A stretch of DNA of 64,000 bases from Mucilaginibacter_A sp964236465 (GCA_964236465.1 CAXSBZ010000017.1:1-64000), one strand, 5' to 3'; counted from the first letter of the stretch, positions 1-10,484 are shown. Notes: generated by a model from the sequence alone, not told the origin. A program made the numbers and translations.

Positions 1-2357
1 GGATAATGTGCTTTTAAATAAGCGGTTTGATATGCCACGAAAGCATAGCAGGTAGAGTGCGATTTATTAAAAGCGTACTGGGCAAAAGCTTTCCAATCGT
101 TCCAAATTTTGGTTATTTTATCTTTCGGATGGCCTTTTGCCGTGGCACCTTCTACAAACTGAGCTTCCATTTTATTCAGGATTTCGATTTGCTTTTTACC
201 CATTGCTTTCCGCAGAACATCCGCATCGCCTTTGCTAAAACCGGCCAGTTTTTGCGATAAAAGCATCACCTGCTCCTGGTAAACCGTGATGCCGTAAGTT
301 TCTGCCAGATACTCTTCCATGTCCGGCAAATCATAGCTAATCGGCTCTAAACCGTGTTTTCGCTTGATAAAATTCGGGATATATTCCATCGGTCCCGGAC
401 GATATAGTGCATTCATCGCAATCAAATCCTCAAACTTATCCGGCTTTAACTCGCGCATGTACATCTGCATCCCATCGCTTTCAAACTGAAAAGTACCATT
501 GGTATTCCCGGCCTGATATAGTTCATAAGTCAACTGATCGTCCAGCGGCAATTCATCAATAGCAATATCAATGTTGTGGTTCAGTTTGATCATCCGCAGC
601 GCATCTTTCAGGATCGTTAGTGTTTTTAGCCCTAAAAAATCCATCTTGATCACGCCTGCATCTTCCACCACTTTGCCATCAAACTGTGTAACCAGCAAAG
701 TAGATTCTTTGGAAGTGGCTACCGGCAAAATATTGTACAATTCTTCCGGTGCGATGATGATCCCGGCAGCGTGCACACCGGTATTCCGCACAGAGCCTTC
801 CAGCTTCTCTGCTTCTTTTAGCACCTTAGATTTCAAGTCTTTCCCTTTCAGGATTTCCTGTAATTCGGGCACTTGCTCAATCGCTTTTTTTAGGGTAATA
901 CCTAAAGTTTCGGGTACTAATTTTTTGATGGAATTAACTTCGGAAAGCGGCATATTCATCGCCCGGCCAACATCCTGAATGCTGGTTCGGGCAGCCATCG
1001 AACCGTAAGTAATGATTTGGGCCACCTGGTTTTTACCATACTTATCTACCACATAATCAATTACTTTTTGGCGGCCTTCATCATCAAAATCTGTATCAAT
1101 ATCAGGCATGGATTTACGATCCGGGTTGAGGAAACGTTCAAACAGCAAATTGTATTTAATCGGGTCAATATTGGTGATGCCGATGCAATATGCCACCGCA
1201 GAACCGGCTGCCGAACCACGCCCCGGGCCAACAAATACACCCAGATCACGACCGGCTTTGATAAAATCAGCTACGATCAAAAAGTAACCGGCGAAACCCA
1301 TTGTTTTGATCGTGAACAACTCGAAATCCAAACGCTCCTGTACTTCCAAACTAATTTCATGGTAGCGGTCTTTCGCACCTTTAAAAGTCATGTCTTTTAA
1401 AAATTCCCACTGGTTTAGCACATCTGCTTCTGTACCATGGTGAATTTTAAATTCCGGTGGAACCGGGAAATTCGGCAGTAAAATATCACGTTTTAGTTTG
1501 AGGTGATCAATCTTGTCCACAATTTCGTTCGTGTTATCCAATGATTCTGGAATATCATTAAAAAGCTGGCCCATTTCGGCCTGGGTTTTAAAATAAAACT
1601 GATCATTCGGAAAACCAAAACGATAGCCTTTTCCGCCTTCTTCATCTGTTGCAATCGGCGTGCTTTGCATGTCGCCGGTATTTACACAAAGCAAAATATC
1701 GTGTGCGTTGGCATCCTGCTGGTCCACATAATGCGAATCATTGGAGCATATCACTTTTACCTCATGTTTTTTGGCAAAGGAAGTCAGCACGTTATTGATT
1801 TTGCTCTGTTCGGGGATATCGTGCCGCTGCAATTCTATATAATAATCCTCGCCAAACAAATCCAGCCACCATTTAAATTCTGCTTCAGCCTCAGCTTCAG
1901 AGTTTTTCAGGATAGCCTGCGGAACCGAAGCACCAATACAACAGGTCGTAGCAATTAAACCTTTGTGGTATTTCAGGATCAATTCCTTATCAATACGCGG
2001 CCATTTGCTGTACAAGCCTTCCATATAACCGAGCGAACACAGTTTGATCAGGTTTTTGTAGCCTTCAGCATTTTTGGCAAGCAACAACTGATGGTGGCGT
2101 ACATCTTTTTTATCTTTTGTAAATTGTTTTTTATGACGGTCATCCACAACGTAAAACTCGCAGCCGACAATCGGCTTGACGTTATGTTTTCCGGCTTCGG
2201 CCACAAATTTAAAAGCACCAAACATGTTTCCATGATCAGTTATCGCCATGGCTTTCATGCCATCAGCGGCCGCTTTTTTGAAAAGTTTGGTAACATCCGC
2301 AGCACCATCCAGCAAAGAAAACTGAGTGTGCACGTGTAAATGAGAAAAATCAGGCAT
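1..2357 (-). CDS. dnaE: DNA polymerase III subunit alpha (partial, C-terminus beyond left edge)
   Basis: Replicative polymerase catalytic subunit of the C family. About 785 N-terminal residues are present; the reading frame is open to the window edge. It opens with a PHP domain (FSHLHVHTQFSLLDG at residues 4-18, then ITDHGNM). The polymerase core carries MPDIDTDF at about 417-424, whose Asp419 and Asp421 correspond to the catalytic pair of E. coli DnaE, and a later KMDFLGLK segment supplies the third acidic residue. The ATG at 2357-2355 is chosen because MPDFSHLHVH is the typical family start. That start codon lies inside a copy of the dispersed motif (2354-2367). The gene is divergent from tamB. 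DnaE rather than PolC, since no exonuclease insertion is seen in the PHP region. Confidence 0.97.
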   Translation of the reverse strand, partial: MPDFSHLHVHTQFSLLDGAADVTKLFKKAAADGMKAMAITDHGNMFGAFKFVAEAGKHNVKPIVGCEFYVVDDRHKKQFTKDKKDVRHHQLLLAKNAEGYKNLIKLCSLGYMEGLYSKWPRIDKELILKYHKGLIATTCCIGASVPQAILKNSEAEAEAEFKWWLDLFGEDYYIELQRHDIPEQSKINNVLTSFAKKHEVKVICSNDSHYVDQQDANAHDILLCVNTGDMQSTPIATDEEGGKGYRFGFPNDQFYFKTQAEMGQLFNDIPESLDNTNEIVDKIDHLKLKRDILLPNFPVPPEFKIHHGTEADVLNQWEFLKDMTFKGAKDRYHEISLEVQERLDFELFTIKTMGFAGYFLIVADFIKAGRDLGVFVGPGRGSAAGSAVAYCIGITNIDPIKYNLLFERFLNPDRKSMPDIDTDFDDEGRQKVIDYVVDKYGKNQVAQIITYGSMAARTSIQDVGRAMNMPLSEVNSIKKLVPETLGITLKKAIEQVPELQEILKGKDLKSKVLKEAEKLEGSVRNTGVHAAGIIIAPEELYNILPVATSKESTLLVTQFDGKVVEDAGVIKMDFLGLKTLTILKDALRMIKLNHNIDIAIDELPLDDQLTYELYQAGNTNGTFQFESDGMQMYMRELKPDKFEDLIAMNALYRPGPMEYIPNFIKRKHGLEPISYDLPDMEEYLAETYGITVYQEQVMLLSQKLAGFSKGDADVLRKAMGKKQIEILNKMEAQFVEGATAKGHPKDKITKIWNDWKAFAQYAFNKSHSTCYAFVAYQTAYLKAHY

Positions 2358-2374
2358 AAAAGAAGTATGTGCCG

Positions 2375-2382
2375 CAAATTTA
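2375..2382 (-). promoter_or_regulatory. Candidate -7 box for dnaE
   Basis: The minus strand reads TAAATTTG, matching the Bacteroidota -7 consensus TAnnTTTG. No clear TTTG -33 element is found at the usual 19-21 bp spacing, and the leader would be very short, so this is tentative. Confidence 0.3.
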
Positions 2383-2507
2383 CCAAAAACTATATTTGCC
2401 TGCACTTATTGTGGAAAAGCCACGTATAAAATGACATTGTATTCTATTTTTGCGCAAACTATTTTCCAGTACATTAGTATCAGTTAATCATAGCAACATC
2501 ATTTTTG

Positions 2508-2515
2508 TATGTTTG
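2508..2515 (+). promoter_or_regulatory. Candidate -7 box for tamB-tamL
   Basis: TATGTTTG matches TAnnTTTG and lies 31 bp before the TTG start of tamB. A second match, TATTTTTG, is at 2445-2452. Neither has an obvious -33 TTTG. Confidence 0.4.
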
Positions 2516-2546
2516 ATAAAGTAATTATTTAATCAACTTAGATATT

Positions 2547-5500
2547 TTGAAAAAATACGGAAGCTTATTCCTTAAGATTGTACTTTGGCTGATTGTAAGT
2601 GTGATCGCACTTGTTTTGCTGATAGTGGTTTTGATACAAGTTCCTGCTGTTCAGAACTTTGCCAAAGATAAAGCAGTCAGCTTTTTGGAAGGAAAAATCC
2701 ATACACCTGTCCGCATTGGCCATATTTCTTTGGGTTTGCCCAAGCTGATTGTGCTGAACGATGTTTATTTTGAAGATCAAAAAAAAGATACTTTGCTGGC
2801 CGGCGAAAAGCTGAAGGTTGACATCAGTTTGCTTAAAATACTTAATAATCAAATAGAAGTTAACGAAGTAGATTTGCAAGGGATCACTTCACATATCAAC
2901 AGGACATTGCCCGACAGCAATTTCAACTTTACTTACATCATTAAGGCTTTTAACAGCGGACCCAAAAAAGCGCCAAATCCAAAAGATACGGCTTCGATGA
3001 AGTTTTCGATCAATAAAATCATCCTTGATCGCATTCATATCAAATACAATGATGCGGTTTCGGGCAATGATGTTGCTTTAAATTTGGGTCATTTTGATAC
3101 CTATATCAAGGATTTCGATCTGGATAAAATGAAATTTACGGTTCCGAAAATAACATTATCGGATGTGAACGCGAAAGTAACCCAGCACGATATTGCTTCC
3201 GCACTAAAAACTGCCGTTGCAGATACCGCAGCTTCCAAACCGTTAAATTATAATTTGAAGTTAGGCACGCTCGATCTTTCTAAAATTAAAGTGGATTATC
3301 TAAACGAAACTTCGGCTTTGAAAACGAAAGTTGATTTAGGCAAATTGTTAGTGGAACTGGATAGCATCGACTTAAAAAATCAGCGCGTGGTGATCAAAAA
3401 CATTGAGCTGAACCAAACCAAAGCAACGTTAGGAACCGGACGCCCATCTACCGCTGCCAACATAAAAAGTACGGTAAAAGAAGCATCCAAAAAAGCGGTT
3501 GATAAAGACACCACAACAAAGACCGCAGCAGAAGAAAAAGGCTGGACGGTAAAATTAGGCAAAGTTGCTTTTGCAGAAAATGATATTCAGTTTGATAATA
3601 ATGCGCAGAAAGCTTTGCTAAAAGGCATTGATTACAATCACCTAAATTTAAGAGGGTTGAACGTTAATGCTAATGATATTTTATACAGCCCGACAACTAT
3701 TTCCGGGAAAATCAACCAGTTTGCTTTTGCTGAAAAAAGCGGCGTGCAGATCAAAAATTTCCACACCACATTTTTATACGGGCAAAAACAGTCTTTCATG
3801 AAAAACCTGTATTTGGAAACACCGGGAACAATCATCCGTGATTATATCGATGTAAAATATTCTTCCATTTCCAGTTTGAGCAACAACCTGGGCGAATTGC
3901 AATTGAATGCAAATTTTACAAACAGCAAGCTGGCTTTTAAAGATGTGCTGTATTTTGTTCCAACTTTGTCCAATACGCCGCCTTTTAAAGGCAATGCCAA
4001 TGTGAGTTTAAATGTAAACGGAAAGATCAGCGGCAAGGTGAACGATCTTACTATTCAAAACCTAAATGTTTCCGGATTAGGTCAAACTAAAATTGCTGCT
4101 TCAGCGCATTTAAAAGGTTTGCCAAATGTAGACAAAGCTTATTTCGACCTCGACATTAAAGATTTTAGTACAACTGGCAGCGATATTGCCCGTTTGGCCC
4201 CAGCCGGTTCTATTCCTGCCAGCATCCGTGTCCCCGAATCTTTAGGCTTAAAAGGGACATTTAAAGGAAGCATCAAAAACTTTAATACCAATTTGGCTTT
4301 GCGCTCCAACTACGGCAATATCCATGCAATTGCCGGGATGAGCAGCGGCAGCAAAAAAGGAAGTGAAGTTTACAATGCAGATGTGAAGATGGATAATTTT
4401 AATGTCGGCAGATTGATCAAACAAGAAAAAACTGTTGGCCGCTTAACGTTGAATGCCAAAGTAAAAGGTTCGGGAACAACTGTAAAAAATGCCAATGCTA
4501 CTTTATCAGCAGATGTAATCCGTGCCGATGTGAAAGGATATGTTTATCGGAATTTAGTGTTACAAGGAACGGCGAGAAATGGCCTAATCAATACAACGGC
4601 GCGGATGAAAGACCCGAACATTAACTTTGCGCTAAATGCTAAAGTGAACATGGCCAATAAATATCCTGCTATAAATGCCACACTTAATTTAGACAGCATC
4701 AACTTGCAGCGTTTACATTTTTCAAGCACACCGCTTCGTTTACATGGTAAAATTGTGGCCGATGTCCCTACCGCTGACCCGGATTATTTAAACGGCAATA
4801 TCCAATTGACCAATTTGCTGATCGTTCAGGGAACGCAACGCATCCAGTTAGATTCGGTTGGTATTATTTCCACTGCCAATGCCGACAGTTCTTCGTTGAG
4901 GATCAAATCCCAAATACTAACTGCCCGGATGAGCGGCAAGTATAAGTTGACCGAAGTTGGAACGGCTTTGCAATCAACCATTGATAAGTATTACAATACC
5001 AATGCTTCTTTTACCAAGGTAAAATACGCACCGGAAAATTTTACATTTCAGGCTGTCATTACCAAAACACCTCTTTTAACCCAGTTTGCCCCTGATTTAA
5101 AACAATTAGACCCGGTAAGGTTAAACGGACATTTTAACAGTGATGCCGGGGATTTGGTTGTCAACGGCGAAATACCAAATACGGTTTACGGTATTAATGT
5201 GATTAGCAATTTAAAATTGGCAATCAACACAAGCAACAATGCTTTGAATTATAAATTCACTGTTGATAAAATTGAAACATCAGCCGTACAAATGTTAAAC
5301 ACAAGTGTAAGCGGTAATGCACAAAATAATAAACTGTCTATAAATGTTAGTGTAAGGGACAAAAGCCTGAAAGAGCAATACAAAATTGCCGGGGTACTTA
5401 GTGCTTTAGGTAAGCAATATGAGTTCCGCCTGCTTCAAAATGGTTTGGTATTGGATTATGACCCTTGGGCAGTAAGTGCAGACAATGCTTTGCAATATGG

Positions 5501-7652
5501 GTCAAAAGGTATTTTTGCACATAATTTCAACATCAACAACAATAGCCAGAAACTGGGCATCAACAGTACAAACACAAGCCTGAACAGTCCGGTTGCGGTT
5601 ACCTTTCAAAATTTTAAGATTGAAACTTTAATCCAAATTGCCGAAAAAGATTCGTTAAACATTGGCGGCACAATTACCGGGAATGCTTTGGTAAGCAACT
5701 TTACCGCAAGCCCTGTTTTTACTTCAGACCTAACAATCAAAGACTTCAACTTTAAAGCTGATACTTTGGGCGATATTGCTATCAAAGTAAACAACCAGCA
5801 AGCCAATGCTTATGCTGCCAACGTGGATATTACCGGAAAAGGCAATCAGGTAAAACTGGATGGCTTGTACTATACCAGCAAACCGGACAATAACCTTGAC
5901 CTAAACCTGAACATTGTAAAGCTGAACATGAAAAGCATCGAAGGCTATAGTTTAGGCTATTTACGCAATACTACCGGTGATCTTTCCGGGCAGGTAAAAA
6001 TTGCCGGTTCTGCTGCTGCGCCTCAGATAAATGGTGATGTTAACTTTAATAAAGTAGGTTTTAACGTTTCGATGCTAAACTCTTATTTCCGCCTTGACAA
6101 CGAGAAGGTGAGTTTTAACCAGGATGGTATCGCATTTAATGATTTTGCAGTGCTTGATTCCGCCGGTAACAAAGCAACAATAAACGGGGCTGTTTACACT
6201 AAAAACTTTACCGACTTTAAATTCGGGCTGTCTGTCAACGCTAATAATTTCAGGGCGATCAATTCTACCAGGGAAAACAACAAGCTATATTACGGCAAAC
6301 TTTTTTTAAACAGCCGCTTAAAAATCACTGGCGATTTAAACAAACCTGTGGTTGACGGTAATTTAACGGTAAACGACCAAACAGATTTAACCGTGGTGAT
6401 ACCGCAAAGCGACCCGGGTTTGCAGGACCGAAAAGGCGTTGTTGTTTTTGTAAACCACAGCGCACCTAAACTGGATTCGATCCTACTGGCCAAACAGCGC
6501 GATTCAGTTAGTAAATCAGATATAACCGGGATGGATGTTTCTGCCAATATCACCATTAATAAAAACGCTAATTTTAATATTGTGATTGATGAAAGCAACG
6601 GTGATATAGTACATATTAAAGGTGCAGCCCAATTAAACGCTGGCATTGACGCAAGCGGGAAAACTAATTTAACAGGGACTTACACTGTTAACGAAGGTTC
6701 TTATAACCTGGCTTATGCCACAGTATCCCGAAAATTTAATTTCAAAAGAGGCAGTACAATCACTTGGACGGGCGACCCAACCAGTGCTGATATTGACCTG
6801 ACAGCAGTTTATGTAGCCAATGTACCTCCGATTGATTTAGTTGCAGACCAACTAAGTTCGGAAACAGAACAAACAATGTACAAGCAGAAGCTGCCTTTTA
6901 ATGTAGACTTGAATTTGAAAGGTGAGTTGATGAAACCTATCATCAGCTTTGATATTGTTTTGCCTGACAGTACTTATACCGTTTCAAGTGATGTGGTGAA
7001 CAATGTAGATACCCGTTTGGCACAAATCAGGCAAGACCCAAACGAATTGAACAAGCAAGTGCTTGGCGTGCTTGTTTTAGGGCATTTTATTGGCGATAAC
7101 CCTTTGCAAAGTATGGGCGGAAGTACAGGTATCCAAGGCTATGTACGCAACAGTGTTAGCGGGTTGCTGTCTGACCAGCTAAACAAACTGGTAGGAAATT
7201 CTATTGCCGGGGTTGATGTAAATTTCGGTTTAACTTCCGGGGAAGATTATTCTACCGGAACTGCACAGAACCGGACAGACTTAAATGTGGCTTTGTCTAA
7301 ACGCTTTCTAAACGACCGGTTAACGATTTCTGTCGGCAATAATTTCAATTTGGAGGGGCAGAACCAGCCCGGACAAAAAGCAAGCACCATTGCCGGTAAT
7401 GTTACCGTTGGTTATAAATTGACCAAAGACGGCCGCTTTGCATTAAGGGCTTACCGCAGGGATGAATATATCGTGATCCAGGGCCAGGTGGTAGAAACAG
7501 GGATTGGTTTTACGTTTACAGTTGATTACAATAAGTTTAAGGAGATTTTTAAATCATCGGAGCAGTTGAAAGAGATGCGCCGCCATTTGCATGAGGACAA
7601 AAAGGATGAACGCGAAGACAAAAAGGACAAGAAAGCACAAACATCAAAATAA
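2547..7652 (+). CDS. tamB: Translocation/assembly module protein TamB (DUF490)
   Basis: A very large (1701 aa) AsmA/TamB-family protein that bridges inner and outer membranes and is thought to assist outer-membrane protein or lipid transport. A single N-terminal membrane anchor (about residues 8-30) is followed by long beta-rich repetitive sequence with many TLDLSKI/LNLKG-type strands. The C-terminal DUF490 region (about 1250-1640) includes DLTAVYVANVPPIDLV and VGNNFNLEGQ, and the tail is highly charged (lysine/aspartate-rich). The start is TTG; no nearby ATG fits. It ends 4 bp before tamL, the usual Bacteroidota pairing, so the two are probably co-transcribed. Residues 312-315 (VKEA) are encoded by a copy of the dispersed motif (3473-3486). 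Confidence 0.93.
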   Translation: MKKYGSLFLKIVLWLIVSVIALVLLIVVLIQVPAVQNFAKDKAVSFLEGKIHTPVRIGHISLGLPKLIVLNDVYFEDQKKDTLLAGEKLKVDISLLKILNNQIEVNEVDLQGITSHINRTLPDSNFNFTYIIKAFNSGPKKAPNPKDTASMKFSINKIILDRIHIKYNDAVSGNDVALNLGHFDTYIKDFDLDKMKFTVPKITLSDVNAKVTQHDIASALKTAVADTAASKPLNYNLKLGTLDLSKIKVDYLNETSALKTKVDLGKLLVELDSIDLKNQRVVIKNIELNQTKATLGTGRPSTAANIKSTVKEASKKAVDKDTTTKTAAEEKGWTVKLGKVAFAENDIQFDNNAQKALLKGIDYNHLNLRGLNVNANDILYSPTTISGKINQFAFAEKSGVQIKNFHTTFLYGQKQSFMKNLYLETPGTIIRDYIDVKYSSISSLSNNLGELQLNANFTNSKLAFKDVLYFVPTLSNTPPFKGNANVSLNVNGKISGKVNDLTIQNLNVSGLGQTKIAASAHLKGLPNVDKAYFDLDIKDFSTTGSDIARLAPAGSIPASIRVPESLGLKGTFKGSIKNFNTNLALRSNYGNIHAIAGMSSGSKKGSEVYNADVKMDNFNVGRLIKQEKTVGRLTLNAKVKGSGTTVKNANATLSADVIRADVKGYVYRNLVLQGTARNGLINTTARMKDPNINFALNAKVNMANKYPAINATLNLDSINLQRLHFSSTPLRLHGKIVADVPTADPDYLNGNIQLTNLLIVQGTQRIQLDSVGIISTANADSSSLRIKSQILTARMSGKYKLTEVGTALQSTIDKYYNTNASFTKVKYAPENFTFQAVITKTPLLTQFAPDLKQLDPVRLNGHFNSDAGDLVVNGEIPNTVYGINVISNLKLAINTSNNALNYKFTVDKIETSAVQMLNTSVSGNAQNNKLSINVSVRDKSLKEQYKIAGVLSALGKQYEFRLLQNGLVLDYDPWAVSADNALQYGSKGIFAHNFNINNNSQKLGINSTNTSLNSPVAVTFQNFKIETLIQIAEKDSLNIGGTITGNALVSNFTASPVFTSDLTIKDFNFKADTLGDIAIKVNNQQANAYAANVDITGKGNQVKLDGLYYTSKPDNNLDLNLNIVKLNMKSIEGYSLGYLRNTTGDLSGQVKIAGSAAAPQINGDVNFNKVGFNVSMLNSYFRLDNEKVSFNQDGIAFNDFAVLDSAGNKATINGAVYTKNFTDFKFGLSVNANNFRAINSTRENNKLYYGKLFLNSRLKITGDLNKPVVDGNLTVNDQTDLTVVIPQSDPGLQDRKGVVVFVNHSAPKLDSILLAKQRDSVSKSDITGMDVSANITINKNANFNIVIDESNGDIVHIKGAAQLNAGIDASGKTNLTGTYTVNEGSYNLAYATVSRKFNFKRGSTITWTGDPTSADIDLTAVYVANVPPIDLVADQLSSETEQTMYKQKLPFNVDLNLKGELMKPIISFDIVLPDSTYTVSSDVVNNVDTRLAQIRQDPNELNKQVLGVLVLGHFIGDNPLQSMGGSTGIQGYVRNSVSGLLSDQLNKLVGNSIAGVDVNFGLTSGEDYSTGTAQNRTDLNVALSKRFLNDRLTISVGNNFNLEGQNQPGQKASTIAGNVTVGYKLTKDGRFALRAYRRDEYIVIQGQVVETGIGFTFTVDYNKFKEIFKSSEQLKEMRRHLHEDKKDEREDKKDKKAQTSK

Positions 7653-7656
7653 ACTC

Positions 7657-9921
7657 ATGACCAAAAAGCTAATATATTTATTGTTTGTTTCTATTTTTTT
7701 AAGTGCCTGTAGCAACACCAAATATTTAACTGGCGGTCAAAAATTATATATAGGTGGTAAAATTATCATTAAGGATAAAGACTTGAAAAAAAACGAGCGC
7801 GCTGCTTTAACCACCGAATTAACCGGTTTATTACGGCCAAAACCTAATTTCAGTTTTTTAGGCTTACGCCCTACGCTCTATCTCTACAACATCACCAAAA
7901 CCACTAAGAAAAAAGGAATTAAACGTGCATTACACTCCAAAGGCCAAGCCCCTGTTTTGCTAAGTGCAGTTGATTTGGATTTAAATACTAAAATTATAAT
8001 CAACCAGCTACAAAACGAAGGTTACTTTCAGGCACAAGCTACAGGCGATACGGTTAGCAAGAATAAAAAAGCAACAGCTATTTATACCGTAAACACCGGC
8101 CCGGCCTACACCATCAAAAAGTTAACTTTTCCAACCGGTAAAGGAAGTTTAGACACTGCTATTGCCGGCATCGCTAATAAAAGTTTGTTAAAAGTTGGCG
8201 ATAAGTATAACTTGGATATAATCAAAGCAGAACGGGAAAGAATAGATGCAACACTGAAAGAAAGAGGCTTTTATTTTTTCGCCCCGGAAGATTTGGAGGC
8301 TGTTGTAGATAGTACCCATATTGGCACGCACCAGGTAGATATGTCAATAGAAATTGTAAACACCACGCCTGGCAAAGCACGCAACGTTTACAAAATCAAC
8401 AACATTTATGTTTATCCCGATTATTCATTACGAGACACTTCTTTGAGGCTCGATAAAGCTGTTAAATATGCCAATTACAATGTCATCCAAAATAGGTTTA
8501 CCATAAAACCTTTTATCTTTAAAAACACAGTCCAGTTGCGGCCTGGCGGAGTTTATAACCGTAACGATCACAACAAATCTTTAAGCCGCTTTATAAATTT
8601 AGGGCCTTTTAAATATGTAAAAAACCGTTTTGAGGTAGTCCCTACAGATTCGCCAAAACTAAATGTTTATTATTTTTTAACCCAATTCCCCAAAAAGTCT
8701 TTATCTGTTGATGTTTTAGGGCGAACTACCTCAGCTAATTACAATGGTTCGCAACTGAACCTGAACTTCCGCAACCGCAATACTTTTAAAGGTGCCGAAT
8801 TGCTGACCATTACGCTTTTTGGTAGTACTGATGCCCAGGTTTCAAGTCAGTTTGGTGCCGGCCATCCCCTGTCGCAAGTTGGCTTACAAACCAGCTTGTC
8901 CTGGCCGCGCTTCGTTAGCCCGTTTAATTTCAAAACCGACAACGCCTACATTCCCCGTACCAAATTATCTGTTGGCTACTCTGTCGTTAACCGCAGCGGC
9001 TTATATAACCTAAATTCGTTTAACGGTTCGTTTGGCTACCAATGGCAGCAAAACACACACCGGTCTCACGAACTAAACCTGCTTACAGTTACTTATGTAA
9101 AACCAGCAAATGTAGATACGGCTTATACCAATAGCATAGTGGTTACCGGCAACCCTGCTTTAAAACACGTGATCGACCCGCAGTTTACTTTCGGCCCTTC
9201 CTACAGTTATACCTACACCAACACCACCGAAAGTTACCGCACCAATACTGTTTATTATAATAGCCGCATTAGCTTGTCGGGCAATATTTTGGGTATCGCA
9301 ACCGGAGCGGATACTTTGGGCGGAAAAGTAAAAAAAATATTCAATACCCCTTATAACCAGTACATTAAGCTGGAAAACGAGATTAGGTTTTATCATAAAT
9401 TAAGCGCCAACAGCCAGATTGCGGCACGCTTGATTGCAAGTGGAGGTTTGGCTTATGGCAACTCCACCATAATGCCTTACAGCCAGCAATTTTTCATTGG
9501 CGGCCCTAACAGTTTGCGCGGGTTTAGGGCGCGTTCTATCGGCCCGGGCACTGTTGATCCTGGCCAGTTTATTCAAAACACAGGGATTAACAATAACTTT
9601 TTGGCAGATCAGTCAGGCGATATCAAATTAGAAGGCAACTTAGAGTACCGGCCAAAATTGTTCAGCTTTGTTTACGGTGCTTTGTTTGCCGATGCCGGTA
9701 ATGTTTGGAATGTAAAACCGCACTATCCGGGCGGGGCTTTTGGCAAAAATTTTTTAGACCAGTTGGCCGCCGATGTTGGCTTTGGTTTAAGGTTTGATTT
9801 TAGTGTTTTGGTATTGCGTACCGATTTGGGTTTCCCGGTAATGCGGCCTTATACCTCAACCAACAGCATTTACAATTCCCATAAACCTGTTTTCAACCTG
9901 GCCATTGGATATCCTTTTTAA
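7657..9921 (+). CDS. tamL: TamA/BamA-like outer-membrane lipoprotein (TamL)
   Basis: Omp85-superfamily barrel paired with TamB. The N-terminus is a lipoprotein signal with lipobox LSAC (Cys18), which favours the ATG at 7657 over an upstream in-frame ATG at 7591 inside tamB. POTRA-like repeats follow (for example VNTGPAYTIKKLTFP and TTPGKARNVYKINNIYVYPD). The C-terminal surface-antigen barrel carries the conserved GGPNSLRGFRAR loop motif and ends in phenylalanine (GYPF). The protein is 754 aa. Lipid-modified TamA relatives called TamL are typical of Bacteroidota; E. coli TamA is not lipidated. The sequence supports the fold and lipidation; the exact substrate is unknown. Confidence 0.9.
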   Translation: MTKKLIYLLFVSIFLSACSNTKYLTGGQKLYIGGKIIIKDKDLKKNERAALTTELTGLLRPKPNFSFLGLRPTLYLYNITKTTKKKGIKRALHSKGQAPVLLSAVDLDLNTKIIINQLQNEGYFQAQATGDTVSKNKKATAIYTVNTGPAYTIKKLTFPTGKGSLDTAIAGIANKSLLKVGDKYNLDIIKAERERIDATLKERGFYFFAPEDLEAVVDSTHIGTHQVDMSIEIVNTTPGKARNVYKINNIYVYPDYSLRDTSLRLDKAVKYANYNVIQNRFTIKPFIFKNTVQLRPGGVYNRNDHNKSLSRFINLGPFKYVKNRFEVVPTDSPKLNVYYFLTQFPKKSLSVDVLGRTTSANYNGSQLNLNFRNRNTFKGAELLTITLFGSTDAQVSSQFGAGHPLSQVGLQTSLSWPRFVSPFNFKTDNAYIPRTKLSVGYSVVNRSGLYNLNSFNGSFGYQWQQNTHRSHELNLLTVTYVKPANVDTAYTNSIVVTGNPALKHVIDPQFTFGPSYSYTYTNTTESYRTNTVYYNSRISLSGNILGIATGADTLGGKVKKIFNTPYNQYIKLENEIRFYHKLSANSQIAARLIASGGLAYGNSTIMPYSQQFFIGGPNSLRGFRARSIGPGTVDPGQFIQNTGINNNFLADQSGDIKLEGNLEYRPKLFSFVYGALFADAGNVWNVKPHYPGGAFGKNFLDQLAADVGFGLRFDFSVLVLRTDLGFPVMRPYTSTNSIYNSHKPVFNLAIGYPF

Positions 9922-9941
9922 CCTGATCTCAATTTTTTACC

Positions 9942-9954
9942 GATAAAAGAAGCA
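9942..9954 (+). repeat. Isolated copy of the dispersed GATAAAAGAAGCA motif
   Basis: Full core match preceded by CAATTTTTTACC, lying 20 bp after the tamL stop codon. No opposing arm is found within 100 bp. Confidence 0.7.
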
Positions 9955-10023
9955 TGGTGCGAAATGTATATTTAAGCTATGCTTTGACTTCCAAATATTA
10001 ATTTTGGCAGATACTAAATTTAC

Positions 10024-10452
10024 ATGCCTAAAAAAAGCATTCCGCTGGAGCTGATTGATTTGAACGGAAACGGTTTCCACGCGCTGGTAAACGTAACCGT
10101 TTTTAACAAAACTTTCAAATTGGTTTTGGATACCGGTGCTTCAAAAACCGCTTTCGATAAAACTTTGCTGCTGGATCTGATCCACGAAAAGGAACTGAAA
10201 AACTCCGGACATTTAACCACTGGTTTGGGTACAAACAATATGGAATCTTTTATAACGACGGTCTTCGATTTCTACATCGGAAAATTCCACATTCCTGAAA
10301 TGGAAGTTGCCGTTTTAGATCTTTCGGCCATCAATATTGCTTATAAAACATTAGCCATCGGGCCGGTTTTAGGTGTTTTAGGCGGAGATGTTTTGGCGGG
10401 ATATGATGCAATTATCAGCTATAAAACATTAAAGCTGATTTTAAAATCTTAG
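10024..10452 (+). CDS. Retropepsin-like aspartic protease (clan AA)
   Basis: A 142-residue protein with the single-domain retropepsin layout. The motif LVLDTGASKTAFD gives the catalytic Asp at residue 36 (DTGAS), followed by a flap-like region and the second hydrophobic-Gly segment GPVLGVLGGDVLAGYDAIISY. One active-site motif per chain implies an active homodimer, as in retroviral proteases. There is no signal peptide, so it should be cytoplasmic. It is monocistronic, downstream of tamL and convergent with the NRPS gene. Its first codons (10024-10040) coincide with a degenerate copy of the dispersed motif. The substrate is unknown. Confidence 0.85.
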   Translation: MPKKSIPLELIDLNGNGFHALVNVTVFNKTFKLVLDTGASKTAFDKTLLLDLIHEKELKNSGHLTTGLGTNNMESFITTVFDFYIGKFHIPEMEVAVLDLSAINIAYKTLAIGPVLGVLGGDVLAGYDAIISYKTLKLILKS

Positions 10453-10484
10453 GGTTTTTGAGGTTATACAAAGAAAATTGGCAA

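Noticed and set aside
7591..7656. Upstream in-frame start for TamL
   Set aside because: It lies inside tamB's charged tail and would bury the lipoprotein signal; ATG at 7657 fits the lipobox.
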